DNA from: Flavobacterium flevense
Lineage (GTDB): Bacteria > Bacteroidota > Bacteroidia > Flavobacteriales > Flavobacteriaceae
Reading direction: 5' to 3'
NCBI RefSeq assembly: GCF_900142775.1
Contig: NZ_FRCC01000004.1
Coordinates: 186,001 to 250,000, forward strand
DNA length: 64,000 nucleotides
Numbering within the stretch: position 1 is the stretch's first letter; each line of letters opens with the position of its first letter. Below, piece after piece: positions 1 to 8,692 of this stretch. Below the pieces are notes generated by a model. The model did no database searches and had not been told where the DNA came from. It saw only the letters and a program-made list of their open reading frames with translations. The position numbers and the translations under genes were made by a program.

Positions 1-1268
1 AATTCTCCGTTTTCTAAGGCAATTTTGTATAAATCGTTTAAACCTAATTTTCCGTTTTCAAAATCTTTACCTTTTCCGGAATCGAAAGAGCTGTATCTTT
101 CTGTTCTTAATTTGTCATAAGGAGAAGAAGTGATGATTTTATCAGCAGTTAGTAATGCTCTTGCAAAAGTATCTGCGCCACCAATGTGAGCTAAAAATAC
201 ATCTTCCATATCCGTTGAGTTTCTTCTGATTTTTGCATCGAAATTAACTCCACCACCTTGTAATCCACCCGCTTTTAAGAAAACAAGCATAGCTTCAGTA
301 GTTTCCTGAATGTTGTTAGGGAATTGATCTGTATCCCATCCGTTTTGGTAATCTCCACGGTTAGCATCTAAGCTTCCAAGCATTCCTGCATTAGCAGCAA
401 CTTCAATTTCGTGTTGGAACGTGTGTTGTGCTAAAGTAGCGTGATTTACTTCGATATTGATTTTGAAATCATCTTGTAAACCGTATTTGTTCAAGAAACC
501 AATTGCTGTAGCCGAATCAAAATCATATTGATGTTTCATTGGTTCCATTGGCTTTGGCTCAATAAAAAAGTTTCCTTTGAATCCTTGTGCACGTGCATAA
601 TCTCTGGCTTTGATAAGGAATTGTCCCATGTGGTCTAATTCACGTCCCATGTCAGTGTTTAGCAAAGACATGTATCCTTCACGACCACCCCAGAAAACAT
701 AATTTTCACCATCTAAAGCGATTGTTGCGTCTAAAGCTAATTTTACTTGTCCACCTGCTCTGGCTAATACATTAAAATCAGGATTAGTAGAAGCTCCGTT
801 CATGTATCTTGGATTTGAAAAACAGTTTGCTGTTCCCCAAAGCAATTTAATTCCAGATTCTGCTTTCTTTTGTTTTAAATACTCAGTAATAGCTGCTAAT
901 CTGCTTTCTGATTCTGCAAATGTTGCTCCTTCCTGAATTAAATCATAATCGTGAAAACAGAAATAATCAAATCCCATTTTGCTAATGAATTCAAAAGCAG
1001 CATCGGCTTTGTCCTTTGCAGCCTGAATTGGGTCATTAGACTGATCCCAAGGGAAATTTTGTGTTCCTGGACCAAAAGGATCAGAACCCTGACCACAGAA
1101 CGTATGCCAATATGCTATAGCAAATTTAAAATGCTCACGCATAGTTTTTCCGGCTACAACCTGATCCGGATTGTAATATTTGAATGCTAACGGATTATCT
1201 GATTCTTTTCCTTCAAATTTGATTTCGCCAATACCCTTAAAGTATTCTTTACTTCCAATTATTGCCAT
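1..1268 (-). CDS. xylA: Xylose isomerase, C-terminus cut by window edge
   Basis: Converts D-xylose to D-xylulose in the cytoplasm, the first step of the isomerase route for xylose. The reading frame opens with ATG at 1268 ([10 protein letters not shown]) and runs without a stop to the window edge, giving about 422 codons. The family is about 440 residues, so only a short C-terminal piece is missing. The catalytic segment FHDYDL (His106, Asp109) and metal-binding stretches such as FIEPKP and KINIEVNHA are visible. It is the last gene seen in a leftward operon, 15 bases after xylB, behind a GntR-type regulator. No xylose transporter is visible, but one could lie beyond the left edge. Confidence 0.96.
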   Translation of the reverse strand, partial: MAIIGSKEYFKGIGEIKFEGKESDNPLAFKYYNPDQVVAGKTMREHFKFAIAYWHTFCGQGSDPFGPGTQNFPWDQSNDPIQAAKDKADAAFEFISKMGFDYFCFHDYDLIQEGATFAESESRLAAITEYLKQKKAESGIKLLWGTANCFSNPRYMNGASTNPDFNVLARAGGQVKLALDATIALDGENYVFWGGREGYMSLLNTDMGRELDHMGQFLIKARDYARAQGFKGNFFIEPKPMEPMKHQYDFDSATAIGFLNKYGLQDDFKINIEVNHATLAQHTFQHEIEVAANAGMLGSLDANRGDYQNGWDTDQFPNNIQETTEAMLVFLKAGGLQGGGVNFDAKIRRNSTDMEDVFLAHIGGADTFARALLTADKIITSSPYDKLRTERYSSFDSGKGKDFENGKLGLNDLYKIALENGE

Positions 1269-1283
1269 TTTTTTTGTTTTTAG

Positions 1284-2765
1284 TTATTTGTTTATAATGA
1301 GTTCTAATTCTTTTTTCCAATTTTGATAGGCTATTAAATAAGGTGTACTGTTTTGTAAAGGCATGTAGGTCATTACATGATCGTTTTTGATGATGTTTTC
1401 ACCAAAAGTTTCGTAATCACCATCAATTAAACCAACTGCTCTTGCGGCACCAACAGCTCCTGTGGTATTGTAAATCTCTATTTCATGTCCAATTAGCGTA
1501 GCTACTGTATTAGAGAAAATTTCGGAGCGGAATAAATTGTCGTTTCCGGCACGGATAACGTTTATTTGTGCTTTATCGGCTTTCATGATTTCCATTCCGT
1601 AAACAAAAGCAAAAGCAATTCCTTCCAGAGTAGCACGATACATATGTCCGTGTCCGTGTTTGTTGAGGTTTAAATTCAGGAAATGACTGCCAATATTCTT
1701 GTTGTTGAACATTCTTTCTGCACCGTTCCCAAAAGGAATCACAACCACACCGTCAGAACCTACGGCTACTTCTTCGGCTTTGAGATTCATGTTTTCATAA
1801 GAATCCATTCCGCATTGATTGCGTAACCATCGGTATTGAATTCCAGCGCCATTAATGCACAATAATTTTCCCACTGTAGGTTTTTCATTGGTATAATTAA
1901 CATGGACAAAACTGTTGATTCTGGATGTTTCTTTCGATTTTAACTGGTCTGTCACAGCATATATTACTCCTGATGTTCCACCGGTTGCAGCAACTTCACC
2001 AGGTTTTAAAATGTTTAGTGATAAAGCATTATTCGGTTGGTCACCTGCCCGATAGACTACCGGAATACCAACAGGAAGTCCTGATTCCTTTGCACCTTTT
2101 TCATTCAGGAAACTTTGATTTGTAAAATTGTCTACAATTGTAGGTGTTAGTGAAGCGTCAATTCCGTAGTATTTCAATAACCATTCGGCAACTTCATTTT
2201 CTTTGTAATCCCAAAGCATTCCTTCTGAAAGACCGTTTTTAGTTGTGTTGATTTCGCCTGTCAATTTGTAAGCAATAAAGTCGCCCGGCAGCATGTACTT
2301 ATGGATTTGAGCATAAATTTCAGGTTCGTTTTCTTTAACCCACGTTAGCTTAGACGCCGTAAAATTTCCCGGAGAATTCAATAGGTGAGAGGCACATTGC
2401 TCTTCGCCTAAATCTTCGAATGCTTTATCTCCAATTTCTACCGCCCGGCTATCACACCAGATGATAGAATTTCGAAGTGATTTTCCGTTTTTATCCACTA
2501 CTACTAATCCATGCATTTGATAAGAAATACCAACACCAGTTATTTTAGAAGCATCAATATTGGCTTCTTTTATAGCTCTTTTAGTCGCAATGCAGCAGTA
2601 TTCCCACCACATTTCAGGATCTTGTTCTGCCCAGTCTTTATGATAGGCGGTAATTGCCATTTCATCAGCCGGTTCGTGTAATGCGATTATTTTTTTTCCT
2701 GTTGCTGCTTCTACAACGGCAACTTTTACAGAGGAACTTCCTATGTCAAATCCGATATAATACAT
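1284..2765 (-). CDS. xylB: Xylulokinase
   Basis: FGGY-family sugar kinase that phosphorylates D-xylulose to xylulose 5-phosphate, feeding the pentose phosphate pathway. The N-terminus YIGFDIGSSSVKVAV is the first phosphate-binding segment of the actin-like ATPase fold. A second nucleotide-binding segment (GEVAATGGTSGVIY) lies in the middle, and GAERMF plus the late RAGNDNLFRSE region match FGGY kinases. At 493 residues it has the usual family length. It starts 3 bases after the regulator stop and ends 15 bases before xylA, so the three genes are almost certainly one transcript. Its place next to xylA makes xylulose the most likely substrate among FGGY sugars. Confidence 0.94.
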   Translation of the reverse strand: MYYIGFDIGSSSVKVAVVEAATGKKIIALHEPADEMAITAYHKDWAEQDPEMWWEYCCIATKRAIKEANIDASKITGVGISYQMHGLVVVDKNGKSLRNSIIWCDSRAVEIGDKAFEDLGEEQCASHLLNSPGNFTASKLTWVKENEPEIYAQIHKYMLPGDFIAYKLTGEINTTKNGLSEGMLWDYKENEVAEWLLKYYGIDASLTPTIVDNFTNQSFLNEKGAKESGLPVGIPVVYRAGDQPNNALSLNILKPGEVAATGGTSGVIYAVTDQLKSKETSRINSFVHVNYTNEKPTVGKLLCINGAGIQYRWLRNQCGMDSYENMNLKAEEVAVGSDGVVVIPFGNGAERMFNNKNIGSHFLNLNLNKHGHGHMYRATLEGIAFAFVYGMEIMKADKAQINVIRAGNDNLFRSEIFSNTVATLIGHEIEIYNTTGAVGAARAVGLIDGDYETFGENIIKNDHVMTYMPLQNSTPYLIAYQNWKKELELIINK

Positions 2766-2768
2766 AAT

Positions 2769-3767
2769 TTATAATGATTCTCTAATGGTTAATTTTGTTG
2801 GAACATAATATTGCATTGGTTCATCTTTGGTAACAAATTCGGCTGCTTTATTTCCTAATTCATTAAAGTCAGTTGTGACAACAGAGATGCCTTTATAAAT
2901 AAACTTTTTCATTGGGGTTTCGTTATAGGATAAAAAACCAACATCTTTTCCCGGTTCTAAATCTTTTTCACGACATTGTTCTAAAAATATGCCTAAAATC
3001 CTGTCGCTTACACTGATGTACGCAATATCTTTTTCGATGATAAACTCTTTTGGATTAGTAATTATTTCATGATTAAGATTGAAATCAGTACAGAATTTTT
3101 TGAAAAAAGTTATTGTTTCTTTGGGATGATTGGTAAATGTTGGATAAACAAAAACCGTTTTTTTATATTTTTTAAACAAATGTTCTCCTTGTTCTAAAGC
3201 CTTATAAAAAGCTTTGCCAAAATCCTGAAAAACATAATTATTTTTTGATTTCGAATGAATATTCCAATCAATTAATAATAATTTTTCATTAGAAATGACG
3301 GATAGGGTAGGAGCTATTTCTTTATTGTCAAAATTCATCACAACATACTTGAAATATTTCCCAATACTGTTGTTGATGATGTTTTTAAAATTATCTATGT
3401 TATAATGATGAAACTGAACGTCAACAATAATATTATCGGCTAAATTGTTTACAAAGGAGTGGTATAAAACCTCTTTGTAGGCTTTGAAAGTGTCTAATAC
3501 AAGCAAAACTTTTCTGGTTTCTCCCGCTACAAAATACCCTTTGTTAGGCACCGAATCAATAAGTTTTTGTTCTTTTAAAATGGTATAAGCCTTAAAAACA
3601 GTATCCCTTGAAAGCTGATTTTTTTTGCAAATGCTATTTACTGACGGAAGTTGTTCTCCTTTTGCTAAAATATTTTCGGCAATAGCATTGTTAATAGCAT
3701 CAACTAACTGCTGGTATTTTGGAATATCACTTTCGTGATTGATAGTAAAGGCAAAGTTAGTTTCCAT
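2769..3767 (-). CDS. GntR-type regulator of xylose operon (XylR/AraR-like)
   Basis: Predicted sugar-responsive transcription factor. Residues about 12-75 form a GntR winged helix-turn-helix (PKYQQLVDAINNAI, then LPSVNSICKKNQLSRDTV and NKGYFV). The remaining 250 residues resemble a LacI/periplasmic-binding-protein sensor domain, the architecture of AraR-like regulators. It is the first gene of the leftward operon regulator-xylB-xylA, so it probably controls its own operon in response to xylose or a related pentose. A consensus -7 box and an adjacent imperfect palindrome lie just upstream of its start. The ligand is inferred from context only. Confidence 0.85.
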   Translation of the reverse strand: METNFAFTINHESDIPKYQQLVDAINNAIAENILAKGEQLPSVNSICKKNQLSRDTVFKAYTILKEQKLIDSVPNKGYFVAGETRKVLLVLDTFKAYKEVLYHSFVNNLADNIIVDVQFHHYNIDNFKNIINNSIGKYFKYVVMNFDNKEIAPTLSVISNEKLLLIDWNIHSKSKNNYVFQDFGKAFYKALEQGEHLFKKYKKTVFVYPTFTNHPKETITFFKKFCTDFNLNHEIITNPKEFIIEKDIAYISVSDRILGIFLEQCREKDLEPGKDVGFLSYNETPMKKFIYKGISVVTTDFNELGNKAAEFVTKDEPMQYYVPTKLTIRESL

Positions 3768-3773
3768 TTTTAA

Positions 3774-3795
3774 CGTACTGTTCTGTTCCGGTATG
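3774..3795 (-). promoter_or_regulatory. Candidate operator of the xylose regulator
   Basis: Imperfect palindrome: CGTACTG and CGGTATG arms (5 of 7 positions symmetric) around an 8-base centre. It touches the -7 box on its downstream side, over the expected transcription start, which fits repressor binding. No second copy was noticed in the window, so assignment to the GntR-type regulator is a guess. Confidence 0.35.
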
Positions 3796-3803
3796 CAAAT
3801 ATA
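3796..3803 (-). promoter_or_regulatory. -7 promoter box of xylose operon
   Basis: On the minus strand this reads TATATTTG, an exact match to the Bacteroidota -7 consensus TAnnTTTG, about 30 bases upstream of the regulator ATG. No clear TTTG -33 box is seen at the expected spacing. Confidence 0.55.
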
Positions 3804-3850
3804 GATTTAATTTTTATATAAAAAATAGTTTTGGAAATTTTGTATAAAAA

Positions 3851-3886
3851 AAAACTCTCATTTGCTGTTTTGCGAATGAGAGTTTT
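3851..3886 (-). terminator. Terminator downstream of uxuA
   Basis: Inverted repeat with arms of about 15 bases (AAACTCTCAT / ATGAGAGTTT core) and a short loop. On the minus strand it is followed by a run of T, so it ends the leftward SDR-uxuA transcript before the xylose operon promoter. Confidence 0.8.
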
Positions 3887-3907
3887 GTAAAAAAAAATGC
3901 GTTAGGA

Positions 3908-5083
3908 TTAGTTTTGTTGCAACTTGTATTTCAGTCCAATTTCTAAGCCTCTTAATTCGGCCAGGCCTTTCATTCTTCCTATTAATGAATAGCCGGGATA
4001 TTGTTCTTTGCCTTCTTCTAATGAATGTAGAAAACCGTGGTCAGGACGCATTGGCAAACTTACTTTTCTTTTGTTCATCAGTAAGATTAGTTTTTCCATA
4101 ACTGCTTCCATCGGGTTATCTCCGTTAAGATGTTCCGATTCTCTAAAAATATTTTCATCCGTTCTAATTACATTTCGAAGATGTAAAAAATGAATTCTGT
4201 CACCAAAATTTTCAATTATTTGAACCAAATCATTTTTAGGATCCGCACCAAGCGAACCGGTACAATAACATAAACCATTTGCATTAACGGGAACAGCTTC
4301 GGTGATTTTTTTAATATCATCGGCAGTACAAACTACTCTGGGTAATCCCATAACCGGAAATGGAGGGTCGTCAGGATGTATGGCTAATTTTAGTCCTAAT
4401 TCTTCGGCTACAGGTGCAACTTCAGATAAAAAGTAAATCAGATTTTCTCTTAGTTTATTGTCATCAATGTCTTTGTAATTGTCTAATAAAGACAGAATTT
4501 GTTCTGCTGTAAAATTGATTTTGCTTCCCGGTAACCCCAGAAGTACATTTTTAAATAAAAGTTCTTTTTCTTCGGTGGATAGGGTAGAGCCAAAATTCAG
4601 GGCTTGCTCTTTTTGTTCCAAAGTATATTCGTTTTCAGCATTGGGTCTTTTTAACAAATGAATGTCAAAATAAACAAAAGCAATATGATTGTACAGTAAC
4701 GCTTTTGTACCGTCAGGATTTTCAAAATTATGATTAGTACGAACCCAGTCCAGAATAGGCATAAAGTTATAGGTAATCACTTTGATTCCACATTGGGCAA
4801 TGTTTTTCAGGCTGGTTTTGTAATTTTCTATGTATTGTTTAAAATTACCGCAAGCTCGTTTGATTTCTTCATGAACTGGTAAGCTTTCGATTACGGTCCA
4901 TTCCATTCCGGCTTCCCGGATAATTTTTTGTCTTTCCTGTATGGCTTCAACTGTCCAGATTTCTCCCACAGGGATTTGGTGTAAAGCCGTTACAATGCCG
5001 GAAACGCCACATTGTCTGATGTCTTGTAAGGCGATGGCATCAGTAGGGCCAAACCATCGCATCGTGTGTTGCATTTGTATCAT
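3908..5083 (-). CDS. uxuA: Mannonate dehydratase
   Basis: Dehydrates D-mannonate to 2-keto-3-deoxy-D-gluconate in the glucuronate branch of hexuronate degradation. The 391-residue length and the N-terminal MRWFGPTDAIALQDIRQ are characteristic of UxuA. Further conserved stretches are GVSGIVTALH, VITYNFMPILDWVRT, LAIHPDDPPFP and MRPDHGFLH, whose His and Asp residues belong to the metal-dependent TIM-barrel active site. ATG at 5083 and an ATG three codons later are both possible starts. It lies 9 bases after the SDR gene and is followed by a terminator, so the two form an operon for glucuronate or galacturonate use. Confidence 0.95.
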   Translation of the reverse strand: MIQMQHTMRWFGPTDAIALQDIRQCGVSGIVTALHQIPVGEIWTVEAIQERQKIIREAGMEWTVIESLPVHEEIKRACGNFKQYIENYKTSLKNIAQCGIKVITYNFMPILDWVRTNHNFENPDGTKALLYNHIAFVYFDIHLLKRPNAENEYTLEQKEQALNFGSTLSTEEKELLFKNVLLGLPGSKINFTAEQILSLLDNYKDIDDNKLRENLIYFLSEVAPVAEELGLKLAIHPDDPPFPVMGLPRVVCTADDIKKITEAVPVNANGLCYCTGSLGADPKNDLVQIIENFGDRIHFLHLRNVIRTDENIFRESEHLNGDNPMEAVMEKLILLMNKRKVSLPMRPDHGFLHSLEEGKEQYPGYSLIGRMKGLAELRGLEIGLKYKLQQN

Positions 5084-5092
5084 TTTCGAAAA

Positions 5093-5830
5093 TTAAAATC
5101 CGATACTGTTTCCTCCGTCAACCGGAAGGACAGTTCCTGTTACATATTTAGATTCTGATGTTGCATAGAAATAGGCGGCGTCTGCAATGTCATCTGGTTC
5201 TCCTAAGAATCCCATTGGAGTTCTTCCCAAAACTTTATTTTTTCTTTCCGGATCACTATCTAATGCTTTAGCCGACATTTTAGTTTTAATAAAACCCGGA
5301 GCGATACAGTTCACGCGAATTCCAAATGAAGCCAGCTCCACAGCCATAGCACGAGTCATGGATTCGATGGCACCTTTACTTGCTGAGTAAGCAATTACTT
5401 TAGGGATTCCGTATTGAGAAGCCATCGAGCTGATATTGACAATGCTTCCGTTTTTATTTGCTTTCATGTTTTTTACTACTTCACGGCTTACTGCAAATAC
5501 ACTTAAAAGGTTAGTGTGTATAACAGACAGGAAATCTTCGTCAGTAACATCAGTAAATTCTTTCTTAAGATTAATTCCTGCGTTATTTACTAAAATGTCT
5601 ATTGGTGCGTCTTTAGCGAGTTCGGCAATCATAGCCGGAATTTCGTCTAAATTATTTAAGTCAAAGATTACAGGTATTGCATTTGCGCCAATTTCAGCAC
5701 AGGCTTCTTCTGTTTTTTCTTTGGTACGTCCTATTATATAGGTCTTAATTCCGTTATCGCATAATTTTTTAGCGGTTGCAAAACCCAAACCTGAATTTCC
5801 TCCGGTAACAATAGCTGTCTTTGTATTCAT
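5093..5830 (-). CDS. SDR oxidoreductase, probable fructuronate reductase
   Basis: Short-chain dehydrogenase/reductase of 245 residues, cytoplasmic. It has the NAD(P)-binding glycine motif TGGNSGLG at residues 9-16, the NNAG motif, catalytic Ser in NISSMAS and the YSASK Tyr/Lys pair. Co-transcription with uxuA points to fructuronate reductase, making the mannonate that UxuA uses. An SDR enzyme beside uxuA is a common replacement for the classical UxuB in Bacteroidota. The exact substrate cannot be read from the sequence, and a 3-keto sugar acid or gluconate is an alternative. Confidence 0.8.
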   Translation of the reverse strand: MNTKTAIVTGGNSGLGFATAKKLCDNGIKTYIIGRTKEKTEEACAEIGANAIPVIFDLNNLDEIPAMIAELAKDAPIDILVNNAGINLKKEFTDVTDEDFLSVIHTNLLSVFAVSREVVKNMKANKNGSIVNISSMASQYGIPKVIAYSASKGAIESMTRAMAVELASFGIRVNCIAPGFIKTKMSAKALDSDPERKNKVLGRTPMGFLGEPDDIADAAYFYATSESKYVTGTVLPVDGGNSIGF

Positions 5831-5852
5831 AAAATTATAATTTTTTGGAAGT

Positions 5853-5860
5853 CAAAAGTA
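5853..5860 (-). promoter_or_regulatory. -7 promoter box of SDR-uxuA operon
   Basis: Minus strand reads TACTTTTG, an exact TAnnTTTG match 23 bases upstream of the SDR start. A TTTG -33 element is not evident. Confidence 0.45.
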
Positions 5861-6365
5861 ATAGTTTATTTGGATTAAAATAAAAATTAAATTCTTAATG
5901 TGAAAAAAATATTAAGTTATTTCAATTTATTTTAATGTGTAATTATCTGATATTGTGTTAAAAAGCAATATCTTTAATAGCGTTTTCGTGCCTGCTAATT
6001 TAAAATGTACTTCAGTTCGGGAGAATTATGAGATGATATATTTATTCTTTAAAAACAAACCTCAAAGAGTTTAGAAAATTTAACAAAAAAAATTAATTTG
6101 ATTTATAATGGAAGGCAATAATAGGTCATTTTCGAAGTTAATCAGGCGTTTTTGTTAAATGTAAAAAATATGTTAATTTAATATACATGTATTTTAAACA
6201 TTTATTTAAATCTTCATTGAAAACAAAAAACTCAGTAAATACAGGGGTTTGTTAATTTTTATAATATTAATAGATAGATTACGATATGTGTATTTTATTT
6301 TAATTTTTTTTAATACATATATAAAAAACAGGATACAACAGGATAGATGTATTAAGCTGAACCTA

Positions 6366-6373
6366 TAACTTTG
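6366..6373 (+). promoter_or_regulatory. Candidate -7 box of FAS1/SusCD operon
   Basis: TAACTTTG fits TAnnTTTG and lies about 75 bases before the first ATG of the operon. No TTTG is seen at the usual upstream spacing, so this is tentative. Confidence 0.35.
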
Positions 6374-6447
6374 AAAAGTTAAATATTGATAAAAAATAGT
6401 TAAAAAAAACACAAATAAATTATTCACCACTTATAAGCTAACCAAGA

Positions 6448-8688
6448 ATGAAGAGAAAATTGAATTACTATTTATTAATCCTGCCGCTTCTGGCGTTATT
6501 TTCCAGTTGTAGTCGAGACGTATTTGATGAATACTATGCACGTCCGGATTATCTTGAAAATCCTATTTATCAACGATTAGATGAATTAGGTAATTTTAAA
6601 AATTTCACTGCCTTAATTGAAAAAGCAGGCTATAAGGATATCTTGAGTAAATCAGGGTATTGGACTATGTTTGCGCCAAATGATGATGCATTTACTGCTT
6701 ATTTCCAGGAAAGCGGCTTTTCTGATGTGACTAAAATAGACGAGGCAACAGCTGCTAAAATAGTTAGGTATGCCCTTGTTTATAATGCTTTTAGAGAAGA
6801 TCAATTATCTGATTATCAGTCTTCTGCTGGATGGGTGCCTGATAATTCTTTTAGAAGAAGAACGGCCTTTTATGATAGTTTTGTAACTAAAACAATTGAT
6901 GGTTTACCAAAAGTAATTGTAGGTTCTAACCGTAATGGGGTTAATAATTATGTTGCTGGGGACAATAATAATAAATACGTTACTTATTTTACCGATGAGT
7001 ATTTTACGGCAGCAGGTTTGAGTGCTACAGATTTTAATTATTTCTATCCTGATAAAGAATATACGGGATTTAATCTTTTTGATGGTGGTGTAAAAGAAGC
7101 TGACATTATTGCCGAAAATGGTATTATTCATGAAGTAGATAAAGTAAACCTTCCTTTAATGAATATTGATCAGTATTTAGAATCAAAATCTGAATATAGT
7201 GAGTTTAGACAAATGTTAGAAAATAATTTGGTTGATTATGTCTTTAATCAAGCAGCTACTACTACTTATCGAAATTTCACAGGAAATTCTGAAGATGTTT
7301 TTGTTAAAGCCTACGATCCTACTTTAGTATTTGCACCTAATAATGAAAATTTTATAAAATCTGAAGATAATGATGGTCAGTCAGATGCTTACACTATGAT
7401 TGTGCCAGAAGATGAACCATTAAAAGAATTTATAAGAACCATCTTGCTTAAAAACTATGCTTCTCTTACTGCGCTACCTCAGTATGTTTTTCAAGATTTT
7501 TTTAATGCTCACATGATACAACGTGCAGTTTGGCCATCAACTCCTGGAAGTTATACTAATGGTTTAGGTGAAGATATACGATTTGATTTTAATACTGATA
7601 TTACTGATAAGAAAATATTGAGTAACGGCTTTTTTTATGGAGCTAATAAAGTTCAAAAATCAAATTTGTTTTATAGCGTTTATACTTCAGCTTATTTAGA
7701 TCCTAAGTATACTTTTGCTACCAGAATTTATAATGATGCTACTGGATTTAAAGAAATGATTAGCAATATAAATCAGAAGTTTACAATTTTTTTACCTTCT
7801 GATGCTGTATTGAGAAGCCTAGGATTTGAATACGACGGAAGATTTTCATCATGGGTATATATTTCTCCTGTAAATGGTGCTGCTGATTCAGCAATTAATG
7901 CCAGAAATAGATTGATTAGGGTGTTGTATAATTGTATTGTATTAACTCCTGATGGAGAGCTGGATAATATAGCAACGACTTCAGGAATGATTCGTACAGG
8001 TGACAATGAACTTCCGGGTGAATATATAAAATGGGATCATAATAGAATTTATGCTGCAGGAAATCAAACAGGAGGAGTTCAGACTTATGTTAATATTATA
8101 GGAAGTGAAGAACAGCAAAATGGGACTACTTATTATATTGATAATGTGCCAAAATATTCTGAGGAACTTCAAGGCTTAGTAATTGCTCGTTTAGCAGCAA
8201 CTAATCCACAGTTTAATAGTTTTTATCAATATTTACGTAATTCTTCTATTTATAATTCAACTACAGGTAAGATAGAAGGTGTAGAATTGGGTACCTCATA
8301 TACTTTTGTAATACCAAATACTGCAGCTATTGCAAAAGCAATTCTAGCGGGTGATTTACCGTCTAATCCAGCAACAGCATCACTAGGAGAAAGGGACGTG
8401 ATTGCAGATTTTATCCGTTATCATATTATAGTAAATAAGACAGCTTCGAATGATGGTCTTGTAACAGGTCAATACGAAACTTTAAGAAAAGATCAAATTG
8501 GAGATCCAACGTATGTTGGTATAATTAGCAACGCTGGAAGTTTATCATTTAAAGATGAAACAACAGTTAATAGTATCGGAGGAGAAAATCCTGCAGCTAA
8601 TTTTATTCCAGCAAGCAGTAATAACTTAGCAGATAGATCTTTAATTCATTTAGTAGATAACTATCTTACACTTCCTAAAATTCAGTAA
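6448..8688 (+). CDS. Multi-FAS1 (fasciclin) domain lipoprotein
   Basis: Predicted surface or periplasm-facing outer-membrane lipoprotein of 746 residues. A hydrophobic signal ends in a lipobox at Cys21 (LFSSC). FAS1 signatures recur. The first, at about residues 48-240, has NFTALIEKAGYKDIL, TMFAPNDDAF and the closing NGIIHEVDKV. A second region follows (FRQMLENNLVDYVF, LVFAPNNENF), then a third (FKEMISNINQKFTIFLPSD) and a fourth (FNSFYQYLRNSSIY, TFVIPNTAAIA, LIHLVDNYL). FAS1 domains are adhesion or ligand-binding modules in known proteins. It is the first gene of a seven-gene rightward operon, only 4 bases before susC. Its ligand and role are unknown. Confidence 0.85.
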   Translation: MKRKLNYYLLILPLLALFSSCSRDVFDEYYARPDYLENPIYQRLDELGNFKNFTALIEKAGYKDILSKSGYWTMFAPNDDAFTAYFQESGFSDVTKIDEATAAKIVRYALVYNAFREDQLSDYQSSAGWVPDNSFRRRTAFYDSFVTKTIDGLPKVIVGSNRNGVNNYVAGDNNNKYVTYFTDEYFTAAGLSATDFNYFYPDKEYTGFNLFDGGVKEADIIAENGIIHEVDKVNLPLMNIDQYLESKSEYSEFRQMLENNLVDYVFNQAATTTYRNFTGNSEDVFVKAYDPTLVFAPNNENFIKSEDNDGQSDAYTMIVPEDEPLKEFIRTILLKNYASLTALPQYVFQDFFNAHMIQRAVWPSTPGSYTNGLGEDIRFDFNTDITDKKILSNGFFYGANKVQKSNLFYSVYTSAYLDPKYTFATRIYNDATGFKEMISNINQKFTIFLPSDAVLRSLGFEYDGRFSSWVYISPVNGAADSAINARNRLIRVLYNCIVLTPDGELDNIATTSGMIRTGDNELPGEYIKWDHNRIYAAGNQTGGVQTYVNIIGSEEQQNGTTYYIDNVPKYSEELQGLVIARLAATNPQFNSFYQYLRNSSIYNSTTGKIEGVELGTSYTFVIPNTAAIAKAILAGDLPSNPATASLGERDVIADFIRYHIIVNKTASNDGLVTGQYETLRKDQIGDPTYVGIISNAGSLSFKDETTVNSIGGENPAANFIPASSNNLADRSLIHLVDNYLTLPKIQ

Positions 8689-8692
8689 TAAA

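Larger units (their letters stand above)
5831..6447. other. Long AT-rich intergenic region between divergent operons
   Basis: About 617 bases separate the leftward hexuronate operon from the rightward FAS1/SusCD locus. It is very AT-rich and holds no convincing gene: a 74-codon minus-strand frame at 6206-6430 looks like chance. A TAACTTTG box at 6366-6373 is a possible promoter for the FAS1 operon, with a leader of about 70 bases. No clear hairpin or tRNA was found. Confidence 0.6.

Noticed and set aside
951..1190. 79-codon plus-strand frame
   Set aside because: It lies entirely opposite the xylose isomerase codons, which explain the sequence fully.
6206..6430. 74-codon minus-strand frame in the gap before the FAS1 operon
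   Set aside because: Very AT-rich, dominated by Ile, Leu, Phe and Lys codons, with no recognisable family and no clear ribosome-binding site. It is more likely chance in low-complexity DNA.
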